From CALHRB01 sp964473465 (GTDB taxonomy: Bacteria > Bacteroidota > Ignavibacteria > Kapaibacteriales > UBA2268): a DNA stretch of 64,000 nt. Position numbers and translations under genes: made by a program. Below are positions 26,383 to 34,387 of this stretch, piece by piece; positions within the stretch are counted from its first letter, which is position 1, and every line of letters begins with the position of its first letter. The DNA is taken from assembly GCA_964473465.1 (NCBI GenBank), contig CAYYPE010000006.1:121936-185935 (forward strand). The letters are read 5' to 3'. The notes under the pieces are model-generated. The model was not told the origin of the DNA. It did not search any database and saw only the letters and a list, made by a program, of their open reading frames with translations.

Positions 26383-27367
26383 CTGTCAGTGATTTCAGAA
26401 AATTTATCAGATCTTTTTTTTCCTGATAATTAAGATTTAATTTTTTAATTAATGTATCTTTATTTATGAAAAGCTTACCACCAGAATCATAATTTTCAAT
26501 AACCTCTTCAAGAGTAAGTTGTTCTCCATTATGTTTATACGGAAAAGTCAGTTCAATATTTCTCAATGTAGGAGTTTTGAATTTTCCACGGTCACTATGA
26601 TTTTTTGTTATATAATATCTTCCAAGGTCGAAATAATGTGTGCTTGTTCCAGTATTATGGAAATTATTATCAGTAAAAAACAAACCGGAATGACATTTGC
26701 TGCAATTTGTCCTATCGCTGAAAAATAATTTCATTCCCCTTAATTCTGACTCATTCAGTGCTGATTTATCTCCTCTTCTATATCTGTCATATCTTGAATT
26801 GCCGGAAATTAAAGTTCTTATGTAAACCGCAATTGCATTTGAAACCCGATAAGCTTTTATTTCATTTGTTCCGTATGCATCAAAAAATAGCTTTTTATAG
26901 TCATTGCTCTGGTTCAGCCTTTCAACAATTATATTAGTATCGTTATAAAATACCGTTGGAACGGTCAAATCTTTGTAAATCATTTCTTCAAGGTTATTAG
27001 CACTTCCATCCCAGTTAAAAATATCGTAGTAAGCAATATTCATAATTGAAGGAACATTTCGGACGGTCAGTTCTTTATCAATTATGAATGAAACAGGACT
27101 GCCAGCTGAAAAAGCCTTTTCTGGAAGATGACAAGATGCACAGGAAATTGAATTATTAACCGAAAGCACTTTTTCGGTGAACAATTTTTGCCCAAGCAAA
27201 GCCTTAGCAGATGAATATTGATTATTTTTTGGAAAAATTATTTCGGGAAAGTCTTCTGGTTTAGTAAAATTGTATTGATTTGAGTTATTTTCGGAAACGC
27301 TTGTATTTTCATTACAAGCGATAAAAAGAAATAAAAAACAAATATATAAAAAATGTATTTTTTTCAT
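26363..27367 (-). CDS. Di-heme cytochrome c peroxidase lipoprotein (MauG/CcpA family), canonical hemes
   Basis: A 334-residue protein with a lipoprotein signal (FLFLFIAC, C18). Two canonical heme c motifs are present: CASCH (C76-H80) in the N-terminal domain and CSKCH in the C-terminal domain (RTNCSKCHSGLFF). Family blocks include RNVPSIMNIAYYDIFNWDGS and TPTLRNIELTFPYKHNGE. It would reduce hydrogen peroxide in the periplasm or at the membrane, or carry out a MauG-like oxidation, with electrons from a small redox partner. It lies 11 nt downstream of a close paralogue and overlaps the Rieske-like gene by 20 nt. The C-terminal half is strongly similar to the paralogue, indicating tandem duplication. 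Confidence 0.92.
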   Translation of the reverse strand: MKKIHFLYICFLFLFIACNENTSVSENNSNQYNFTKPEDFPEIIFPKNNQYSSAKALLGQKLFTEKVLSVNNSISCASCHLPEKAFSAGSPVSFIIDKELTVRNVPSIMNIAYYDIFNWDGSANNLEEMIYKDLTVPTVFYNDTNIIVERLNQSNDYKKLFFDAYGTNEIKAYRVSNAIAVYIRTLISGNSRYDRYRRGDKSALNESELRGMKLFFSDRTNCSKCHSGLFFTDNNFHNTGTSTHYFDLGRYYITKNHSDRGKFKTPTLRNIELTFPYKHNGEQLTLEEVIENYDSGGKLFINKDTLIKKLNLNYQEKKDLINFLKSLTDERFKK

Positions 27368-27378
27368 ATCTAAATTTA

Positions 27379-28458
27379 CTATTTCATATCTAAGGGTTTT
27401 GCAAATTTAGGATTTTTAATAAATTCCCAATCGGTTAATGCTTTAAGGAAATTTATCAGGTCTGTTTTCTCCTGATAAGATAAATCAAGAGGACGAATTA
27501 AAGTATCTTTGTTAATGAAAAGCTTCCCACCACGGTTATAATGTTCGATTACTTCTTCAAGGGTATGAAGTTCTCCGTTATGCATATAAGGGGGATTTAC
27601 TTCAACATTTCGCAAAGTAGGAGTGATAAATTTCCCTATATCCGAAACATTATTTGTAACATAATATCTCCCCCTGTCAAAATAATGAGTAACAACTGCT
27701 GTGTTGTGGAATTTTTCGTCAGTAAACATAAAACCACTATGACATTTCGAACAATTTGTTCTATCGCTAAAAAAAAGTTTCATTCCACGAATCTGGCTTT
27801 CGTTCATAGCTTTTTTATCGCCTCTGATATATTTATCATAAGCAGAATTACCCGATATAAGCGTTCTGACAAATGTAGCAATTGCTTTACCGATTAAATA
27901 TGCCTTCGGTTCGGCATTTTCTCCGAAAGCTCGTCTGAAAAGCTCAGGATATATTGGATCTGCTTTTAGTTTCTTTTCAATTTCATTTGTATCACCTTTA
28001 AGAATATAAGGCAGAAAAAGGCTTCTATAAGCAGGTTGTTCGATTCGTTTTCCTCTTCCATCCCAGAAGAGAGCTTTGCGGTAGGCTACATTTGCCAATG
28101 ACATTGTATTTCTTGTTTCGGGATCTCCACCATAACCCAAACTGACAGGTGAACAGTCAGAGAAACCATGTGATTGCTTCATACAATGAGAGCATGAAGG
28201 CATTAGATTATTTTTCGAAAGCCTTTTTTCATAAAACAATCTCCTCCCTAATTCTGCTTTAATAGGGTTATATGGGTTATCTTCAGGAAAAATAACTCTT
28301 GGAAAACCCAAAGGAACTTCAAATAATTCATCCCCGATAGAACCGCTATTTTCTGTTCCTGTCTCAGTGCATGATGAAAAGGACATTATCAAAATAATGA
28401 TCAGACTTATTGAATTGAAAAAAAATGAATGTTTTAACTTTGTTTTCATAATTATCAT
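27379..28458 (-). CDS. Di-heme peroxidase paralogue with CxxCM at the first heme site
   Basis: A 359-residue lipoprotein (signal to about residue 30, SFSSC) of the MauG/CcpA family and tandem paralogue of the next gene. It keeps RNTMSLANVAYRKALFWDGRG, the second heme motif CSKCH and TPTLRNVEVNPPYMHNGE. The first heme motif reads C89-S-H-C92-M93 where CxxCH is expected: the codons are TGC TCT CAT TGT ATG, so the proximal histidine is replaced by methionine. The first heme may therefore be absent, or ligated differently. It is the first gene of the four-gene operon. The start could also be an ATG three codons later (28449); a short AGGA sequence is near both. Confidence 0.88.
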   Translation of the reverse strand: MIIMKTKLKHSFFFNSISLIIILIMSFSSCTETGTENSGSIGDELFEVPLGFPRVIFPEDNPYNPIKAELGRRLFYEKRLSKNNLMPSCSHCMKQSHGFSDCSPVSLGYGGDPETRNTMSLANVAYRKALFWDGRGKRIEQPAYRSLFLPYILKGDTNEIEKKLKADPIYPELFRRAFGENAEPKAYLIGKAIATFVRTLISGNSAYDKYIRGDKKAMNESQIRGMKLFFSDRTNCSKCHSGFMFTDEKFHNTAVVTHYFDRGRYYVTNNVSDIGKFITPTLRNVEVNPPYMHNGELHTLEEVIEHYNRGGKLFINKDTLIRPLDLSYQEKTDLINFLKALTDWEFIKNPKFAKPLDMK

Positions 28459-28507
28459 TTATCCTATTTAAATTTTCCATTTTATAAAACAATTTTTTTT
28501 ATTCAAA

Positions 28508-28532
28508 GTTACATAAAATTTGTAACAAATTT
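28508..28532. promoter_or_regulatory. Overlapping palindromes between the peroxidase operon and the thioredoxin-like gene
   Basis: GTTACA-N7-TGTAAC (28508-28526) and AAATTTG-TAA-CAAATTT (28516-28532) overlap in the 126-nt region between divergent genes. Both are perfect inverted repeats and sit where a regulator could control either gene. The region is AT-rich, so coincidence cannot be excluded. No regulator gene is adjacent. Confidence 0.4.
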
Positions 28533-28584
28533 CTACGTTGATGGTTATTAATTTGTTTATTATTAACTTAGAAAGCTTGAATCT

Positions 28585-29115
28585 ATGATGAAATTTGCGA
28601 CAAATTTCTTTGTTTTTTGTTTGTTTGTTTTGTTTTTTACATCATGTGATACTACCAATACTGAAAAAGATGCTACTCTTTTGACAATTGAACAACTCAG
28701 ATTCACGCCCGGTTATGAGTGGTATGATTTGGAATACCAGTCCTATACTCCCAATCCGGTTACTATAGCACAAATAAAAAATGTATTAATGACTAAAGAT
28801 TTTAATTATTATATTTATGTTAACCCATCTTGTGCTTGCACTGGCACTCAAAAGCAATTTCCCTCAATAATGAAAGTATTAATTGAAAGTGGTGTTTCGC
28901 AGAACAAGTTTGAAATTTATTCGATGCTTAAAACTTCTTATAATCATCCATACAAAAACAGACTTAGAATAAATGACCTACCTGCATTCTTTGTCGTCAA
29001 AGATTCCATACCTTTGATTTCAGTTATTGATACATTAGCTATCAGAAAGGGTAATAATGCTAACTATGAACCAAGAATAGAAGATTTGTTCCTTGAATTA
29101 ATAACAAATTTATAA
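28585..29115 (+). CDS. Thioredoxin-fold-like lipoprotein with CxC motif
   Basis: A 176-residue protein with a lipoprotein signal (FFTSC, C21). The mature part has strand-helix-strand signs of a thioredoxin-like fold: DFNYYIYVNPSCACTGTQ, then a helix, then LPAFFVVKDSIPLISVID, where the proline before the strand may be the cis-proline. C83-A-C85 replaces the usual CxxC and could be a redox pair or metal site. Gene function is not established. It is transcribed away from the peroxidase/Rieske operon across a shared 126-nt region, so a role in redox or metal handling at the envelope is possible. Two adjacent ATG codons start the frame. Confidence 0.6.
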   Translation: MMKFATNFFVFCLFVLFFTSCDTTNTEKDATLLTIEQLRFTPGYEWYDLEYQSYTPNPVTIAQIKNVLMTKDFNYYIYVNPSCACTGTQKQFPSIMKVLIESGVSQNKFEIYSMLKTSYNHPYKNRLRINDLPAFFVVKDSIPLISVIDTLAIRKGNNANYEPRIEDLFLELITNL

Positions 29116-29116
29116 T

Positions 29117-29521
29117 ATGAATTATTGGCTTATCAAATCAGACCCGGAAACTTATTCAATTGATAATTTAAAAGATGACAAAATTACTGTCTGGGATGGT
29201 GTGCGTAATGCTCAAGCAAGAAATTACCTGAAAGAAATGAAAAAAGGGGATAAGTTATTTTTCTATCACAGTGGTGAGGACAAGTCTATTATTGGACTCG
29301 CCGAACTGTTTCAGGAGTTCTTTCAAGATCCGACTACAGATGATTCTCGTTGGGTTGCCGTTAAAGTAAAATTTATTAAAAAGTTCAAAAATCCTTTAAG
29401 TTTAACCTCAATCAAACAGATAGAAGAACTTGAAAATATGCAATTGCTCAAACAAACAAGATTATCAGTAATGCCGCTAACCGAAGCAGAAGCAGATAAA
29501 ATTATGAGTCTGACTAAATAA
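29117..29521 (+). CDS. EVE-domain protein
   Basis: The 134-residue product is the complete single-domain EVE family length. It begins MNYWLIKSDPETYS, followed by WDGVRNAQARNYLKEMKKGDKLFFYHS, the hallmark of EVE proteins related to human thymocyte nuclear protein 1. EVE domains belong to the PUA superfamily and are linked to recognition of modified bases. The start is 1 nt after the stop of the preceding lipoprotein gene, so the two are probably co-transcribed, though no functional link is obvious. The gene converges with the carboxypeptidase gene with no gap between the stops. Confidence 0.93.
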   Translation: MNYWLIKSDPETYSIDNLKDDKITVWDGVRNAQARNYLKEMKKGDKLFFYHSGEDKSIIGLAELFQEFFQDPTTDDSRWVAVKVKFIKKFKNPLSLTSIKQIEELENMQLLKQTRLSVMPLTEAEADKIMSLTK

Positions 29522-31057
29522 CTACTGATCTCCTGAACTATCTAAGAAGAATTTCATCAACTCGTTTAGATCCCAGTCAGGAGCTTCATAGCGATACCAT
29601 TTTTTTTCGATATAATATTGATGATACTTACCAATGGCTAAAGCGATTGCTTCTCCCAGTTTAATCTGATCTTGAAAATTAACCCATTCTTCAAAGCAGC
29701 CATCGATTCCAACAGTGTTTTCAATTGTAACTGCCAATACTTCATCCTTGAAATTTGCCCACCACCAGCTTTCAGGAAAAACTTTCTTTTCCATTGATTG
29801 TCCTGGATCGTAGCTTGGACGGACATATACAGTATCGCCGCAATACTCATTGCTGATTAGTTTCGAAAAAATAAGTTGTCTGGTAAACATTTTTTCCCCT
29901 TCTTCGCCATTAACTTCCCCTTTTTTACTGAAATTGGAAAAAAGGAATGGTCTATGATTTGGAGGAGAATGCGTTTGGTGGAGATTTAATGCAATAAAAA
30001 ATTTTGGTCCAAGATTTATTAATTCTCTGATTGTCTTCTCGAGTATTTTTACTTCGGTAGCAACAGTATCAACCAAAATTGAATTATTATCAGAGCTTCT
30101 TATCCATTGCCGTTCGAGGTCTTTGCTGGTTATTGGGGCTGTCCTTGAATTTCCGGCAACAACACCGTCAATATTAACCATAGGAACTATGTTGAAAATA
30201 ATTTTTTTCAAATTTACTTTTGAGCAACAGGTATTACATTCACTAATCAGGTATTTTATCAAACCCTCAACAACAAAAGAACTCCCTGTTTCGGAAGGAT
30301 GTGTTCGGGAATGTATCCAAACCCGCCTTTTTTGCTTATCATCAACACTGAAATCGGTAATAGTAAGCATAACTATAGGTCTGTTCTGAGGTGTTTTGCC
30401 TATTGTTTCAATTTTAACATACGGATTTTTTTCCAATGATTTCAATAGATTTTTAAGGCGGTTAAATGTATAGGGATAGTATCTCGCTACCCAGACAGTT
30501 GGTTTGTCGAATTTTTTCAGCAAATAATAATTAAAATAAGAACCGGAAGACTCGGCATTAAAAATTTCTTCTGGTTTGAATCTGAACCAGTTGATTTTGT
30601 CGTAAGAATAGACGGGAACAACGTAATACTTTCCCTGCCAGCCGTCTCCAATAATATTTATTTTATTTGGTGAGGTAGTAGATAATCCCTCGAGTTTGAC
30701 ATACCACCAGTTCCTGAATTTTGGCGGCAGGTTTGGATTATTATTATCATCTTTTGGATGAATGTTCCATTCGAGGCCTCCGGCTAATGATTCTTCGTCA
30801 CTTGAATCAACCAGAAACAAATCACGATTATAATCAAGTATAAGTCCGGTTTTTGCAGAATCAGTCAAAGATTCGTTGTCATCTTCAGTGATATTTTTCT
30901 TAATTATTTCTTTAGATGATTTATTTTTTGTTGTAACTTTTTCCTTTTTGTCACGCTCTTTTTTTGATGACTTTTTTTTGCTTGACTTTTCACTTTGAGC
31001 AAAGCTAAGACTACAAATAACTAAGAATAATAACAAATAATAAAAAATTCTTTTCAT
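29522..31057 (-). CDS. Secreted M14-family zinc carboxypeptidase
   Basis: A 511-residue protein with a signal peptide (about 1-20, ending LSFAQ). A lysine/serine-rich low-complexity stretch follows (about 22-60), then a beta domain (about 95-205) and the catalytic domain (about 210-500). Zinc and catalytic residues are visible: HSRTHPSETG (HxxE, near residues 252-255), NLHQTHS (third zinc ligand, near 357) and AVTIENT (catalytic Glu, near 446). The N-terminal beta domain before the peptidase domain resembles the cytosolic carboxypeptidase/AGBL-like subfamily. It would trim C-terminal residues from peptides outside the cytoplasm; specificity is unknown. Confidence 0.87.
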   Translation of the reverse strand: MKRIFYYLLLFLVICSLSFAQSEKSSKKKSSKKERDKKEKVTTKNKSSKEIIKKNITEDDNESLTDSAKTGLILDYNRDLFLVDSSDEESLAGGLEWNIHPKDDNNNPNLPPKFRNWWYVKLEGLSTTSPNKINIIGDGWQGKYYVVPVYSYDKINWFRFKPEEIFNAESSGSYFNYYLLKKFDKPTVWVARYYPYTFNRLKNLLKSLEKNPYVKIETIGKTPQNRPIVMLTITDFSVDDKQKRRVWIHSRTHPSETGSSFVVEGLIKYLISECNTCCSKVNLKKIIFNIVPMVNIDGVVAGNSRTAPITSKDLERQWIRSSDNNSILVDTVATEVKILEKTIRELINLGPKFFIALNLHQTHSPPNHRPFLFSNFSKKGEVNGEEGEKMFTRQLIFSKLISNEYCGDTVYVRPSYDPGQSMEKKVFPESWWWANFKDEVLAVTIENTVGIDGCFEEWVNFQDQIKLGEAIALAIGKYHQYYIEKKWYRYEAPDWDLNELMKFFLDSSGDQ

Positions 31058-31215
31058 TGAGTAAAAATATTAACAATAATTCGCTACAAATTAATTATTT
31101 AAATTAAATTAAAAAATACTCATTTTTATTTTTTCTATTGTTTTTTTATTATTTAAATACTTTAATTCTTTTAATTTTGCTAACTGAAAGTTTTTTATTT
31201 TAAAAAGGAAATATT

Positions 31216-32298
31216 ATGAATAGAGCTTTTAATTTTAGTGCCGGTCCTGCAGTGCTACCCGTTGAGGTTCTTCAGGAGACTGCTCAAGCTGTGCTTGATT
31301 ACAACAATCTTGGTATGTCAATTATGGAGATGAGCCATCGTTCAAAAGAATATGATGCTATGTTCAAGGAAACTCAATCTGATGTCTTAAAGATTATGAA
31401 TTTATCACCTGATGAATATTATGTTCTTTTTCTCGGAGGCGGGGCAAGTCTTCAATTTTTAATGGTTCCAATGAATTTTTTAAGGAATAAAGCCGATTAC
31501 GTTAATACAGGTGCATGGTCAAAGAAAGCCATTAAAGAGGCTAAATGGGTTGGAACTACAAATGTCGTTGCCAGCTCTGAAGAAACCAATTTTGACCATA
31601 TTCCGAAAGACATTCCTTTCAATCCAGATGCAGATTATATTCATATAACAACAAATAATACTATTTACGGGACTCAATGGCGAAATATCCCTGATTTTGG
31701 CGATGTTCCTCTTGTAGCTGATATGTCCTCAGATATTTTTTCATGCCCGAGAGATTTTTCCAAATTCAGCCTGATTTATGCTGGTGCTCAAAAAAATATA
31801 GGTCCAGCTGGCGTTACATTGGTTGTTGTTAAAAAATCATGGTTGGATAAGCAGAGAGAAAATGTCCCTACTATGCTTAACTATAAAATTCATGTAGATA
31901 ATGAGTCACTTTTCAATACTCCTCCTTGTCTTCCAGTTTATGTTGTTGGAAGAACCTTAAAGTGGATTATGAGGCAGGGCGGACTGGAAGCAATTAATGA
32001 AAACAACATTCGAAAAGCTAATTTACTTTATGATTTCTTCGATGCAAATTCTGATTTTTATAAACCAAGAGTAAAGAACAAAGAAGACCGCTCTTATATG
32101 AATATTTGCTGCAATCTACCCACAAAAGAATTAGAGGAAAAATTTGTTGCCGAAGCAAAGTCAAGGATGCAAATGGCTAATCTGAAAGGTCATAGAAGTA
32201 TCGGTGGAGTTAGAGTATCAACTTATAATGCCTGCCCGATCGAATGGATAGAGAAATTAATCGGCTTTATGGAAGTTTTCATGCAAGAAAATAAATAA
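31216..32298 (+). CDS. serC: Phosphoserine aminotransferase
   Basis: PLP-dependent class V aminotransferase converting 3-phosphohydroxypyruvate and glutamate to phosphoserine. The 360 residues match SerC exactly in length. Signatures are FNFSAGPAVLPVEVL, MSIMEMSHRSKEYDAM, FLGGGASLQF, IHITTNNTIYGTQW and the PLP-lysine block AGAQKNIGPAG (K193). The C-terminus has HRSIGGVRVSTYNACP. The ATG follows AAAAAGGAA. It is monocistronic, with a strong terminator after it; serA and serB are not in the window. Confidence 0.97.
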   Translation: MNRAFNFSAGPAVLPVEVLQETAQAVLDYNNLGMSIMEMSHRSKEYDAMFKETQSDVLKIMNLSPDEYYVLFLGGGASLQFLMVPMNFLRNKADYVNTGAWSKKAIKEAKWVGTTNVVASSEETNFDHIPKDIPFNPDADYIHITTNNTIYGTQWRNIPDFGDVPLVADMSSDIFSCPRDFSKFSLIYAGAQKNIGPAGVTLVVVKKSWLDKQRENVPTMLNYKIHVDNESLFNTPPCLPVYVVGRTLKWIMRQGGLEAINENNIRKANLLYDFFDANSDFYKPRVKNKEDRSYMNICCNLPTKELEEKFVAEAKSRMQMANLKGHRSIGGVRVSTYNACPIEWIEKLIGFMEVFMQENK

Positions 32299-32328
32299 TA
32301 GCTTTTCTAATATTAACCACTTTTAATC

Positions 32329-32364
32329 AGGGAGAACCATAGAATATTGGTTCTCCCTATTTAT
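32329..32364. terminator. Bidirectional-looking terminator between serC and the hydrolase
   Basis: A perfect 11-bp inverted repeat, AGGGAGAACCA (32329-32339) with TGGTTCTCCCT (32348-32358) and an 8-nt loop, is followed by a T-rich stretch on the plus strand. It lies between convergent genes and touches the stop of the hydrolase gene. AT-rich flanks on both sides could allow function in both directions. Confidence 0.85.
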
Positions 32365-33552
32365 TTACCTGAATTCCTTGAAAAAATTCATAGAGGATTC
32401 TCCCCATAATATAAAAGCTTCTTCATGAGAAATCTCGTTGTTTTCAAGTATTTCGAGCTTTAAATTTTTATTTCCGCTTTGTCTGAATTTTTCATAAGTT
32501 TTTTCTGATATCGAATAAGGAACTACTTCATCACCAGTGCTATGATAGAGCAATATTGGATTTTTAGGTAACCAGTCATCAACACTGTTCTTTTGCAGTA
32601 AATTTTTAAATTCGATCTCACCGTCGGAATTAAAGCTCTCCAGAAAGCTTTGTTTCATTAAAATCTTTATGGAATATGAAAGCTTGCTATTAATTTGTAG
32701 AAGGTCAGAATTTCCATCGAAAAGACTTCTGATTCTGGTATCATAAGGCGGATTGAAAATTTTGCTTAAATCAAAAGTTATCTTTTCTCCTGCTTCTATA
32801 CCAAGATAGAGATATGGAATAAAACAGGGGTAATCAACATATTTCTCGTTTAAATAATATTTAGCCGCATCATATAAATTATAAGCCCCGGCACCAGCTG
32901 TGGTAGCAGTAATAGTGAATTCGGAAGAATATGATTCGTTTATAGCTTTATTCAAAGCTATTGAGGAGTATCCGCCTTGTGAATAACCCATCAGAAAGAG
33001 TTTTTTTTCAAATTGAATTTTCTTTTGATTTAAAAATTCATAACCTGCCCGGAGCATATCAACACAAGCATTGACTGTGCTTTTGTAATGATGATATGGG
33101 TGGAATCTGTCTGCACTTTCTCCGAAACCAATATAATCAGCAGCAAAGACAATATAACCGAACGAAGCAGGATAGAGGGATTCAATTCCAGCAAAACCAA
33201 GATTGCTTGCAGCACCATCAGATTTTTTTGAGTAAGAGCCGTGTTGAAAAGATATTATTGAAGGAAATTCTTCAATATTTTTGGGAATTAATATTAATCC
33301 AGATGCTTTTATCTGAGAACCAGCGGCATCTATAGTATAATAAACTATCTTGTAAGCATCAATCGGATATTTAAAGTCGAGGTTTAAACCAAGAACTGAT
33401 GAAAGCTGCTGCAGTTCATCAATAGAAAATTCCTTTTTATATTCAGAACTTATTAATACTTTCTGCTCTGGTTGGAGAGGATTGTTATTTTCAGAGCTGC
33501 ACGAATAAAAGAAAAAACTTAGAAAAATGATTATAAAAATCTTGTTTTTCAT
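32365..33552 (-). CDS. Secreted alpha/beta-hydrolase (lipase-like) lipoprotein
   Basis: A 395-residue protein with a lipoprotein signal (FFYSC, C18). The catalytic domain is an alpha/beta hydrolase: the oxyanion strand SIISFQHGS, nucleophile elbow GYSQGG (near residue 190), acid in YHSTGDEVVPYS and histidine in ISHEEAF. The segment GYIVFAADYIGFGES resembles secretory lipases and prolyl-oligopeptidase-like esterases. It should cleave an ester or peptide-like substrate at the cell surface; the substrate is unknown. It lies downstream of a frameshifted lipoprotein gene on the same strand with a 43-nt gap. Confidence 0.85.
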   Translation of the reverse strand: MKNKIFIIIFLSFFFYSCSSENNNPLQPEQKVLISSEYKKEFSIDELQQLSSVLGLNLDFKYPIDAYKIVYYTIDAAGSQIKASGLILIPKNIEEFPSIISFQHGSYSKKSDGAASNLGFAGIESLYPASFGYIVFAADYIGFGESADRFHPYHHYKSTVNACVDMLRAGYEFLNQKKIQFEKKLFLMGYSQGGYSSIALNKAINESYSSEFTITATTAGAGAYNLYDAAKYYLNEKYVDYPCFIPYLYLGIEAGEKITFDLSKIFNPPYDTRIRSLFDGNSDLLQINSKLSYSIKILMKQSFLESFNSDGEIEFKNLLQKNSVDDWLPKNPILLYHSTGDEVVPYSISEKTYEKFRQSGNKNLKLEILENNEISHEEAFILWGESSMNFFKEFR

Positions 33553-33595
33553 TTTGTTAAAATAGTTTTAAAAATAGCAAAATATGAATTTAACC

Positions 33596-34304
33596 TTATT
33601 TTGCCAATACTTTTTTATTCACTATTTCAATATTAATTGGTTTATACATTAAACCGAAACTTTTCCATTCAGATTCGTTTATTTTTCTATAGCAAATATG
33701 GATCCCAAAAGTATTCTCAGTCATTCTTTTGGTATAAGTATTAACGTTATCCCAATCAATAACATACGAGTAATCTTCAACTTTTTTTGCTAATAATATC
33801 CTATCATTAACGAGATTTAAGGGATAGTTTTGAATATAATAAGTCATAGTTGTTTTTGGAGGAAGTGATAGAGGCGTTTTTGGATCGTATTCATATATTT
33901 TTGTGCGACCAGATTCACTTTTTGATTCGCCTAAATAGCCTAAAAAATAATTATAAGTTGGTTTTGTGTCAGAATAAAAATTAGTATAAGAATAAGAGTA
34001 TCTAAGATAAGGATTTTCTGTTCCTATAGGAACCAATACTATATTACCATCCAGAGATCCAGAAAAAAGTTTATCATCGAGAATAACTGTTTCTTCACTT
34101 AGATTTTTTAAAGTTATGAACACCGAAGAGTCTTGTTTAACTGATTTAATAATTTCAATATTTAATGTCCCATCTGGAGTAACACCACAATTTAAGCATT
34201 TGGTATCATATTCCAGATATCTTATGATGTTATAACTTCTGCAAGCAAAAAAAACTACTCATAACTGTTGCAAACAATGCCAAAGAAATGATTTTAATTT
34301 TCAT
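33596..34304 (-). pseudogene. Lipoprotein gene with a one-base frameshift in a homopolymer
   Basis: Only residues from about 61 onward form an uninterrupted frame (33596-34123). Upstream, an ATG at 34304 with a good AAAGGTG ribosome-binding site starts a lipoprotein leader (MKIKIISLALFATVMSS) that runs into a run of eight identical bases (34247-34254) and then stops. With one base fewer, the leader continues as FFACRSYNIIRYLEYDT (a proper lipobox) straight into the downstream frame, giving 235 residues. The protein is otherwise unknown and beta-rich, with no recognised domain. The slip may be a sequencing or assembly error, a recent mutation, or phase variation. Confidence 0.75.
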
Positions 34305-34387
34305 ATATCACCTTTAATAAAATATTATATAGCAACATCTACAAATATAGTGATTGGAAAGACTCTTGATGTCGTTATAAAAAATTT

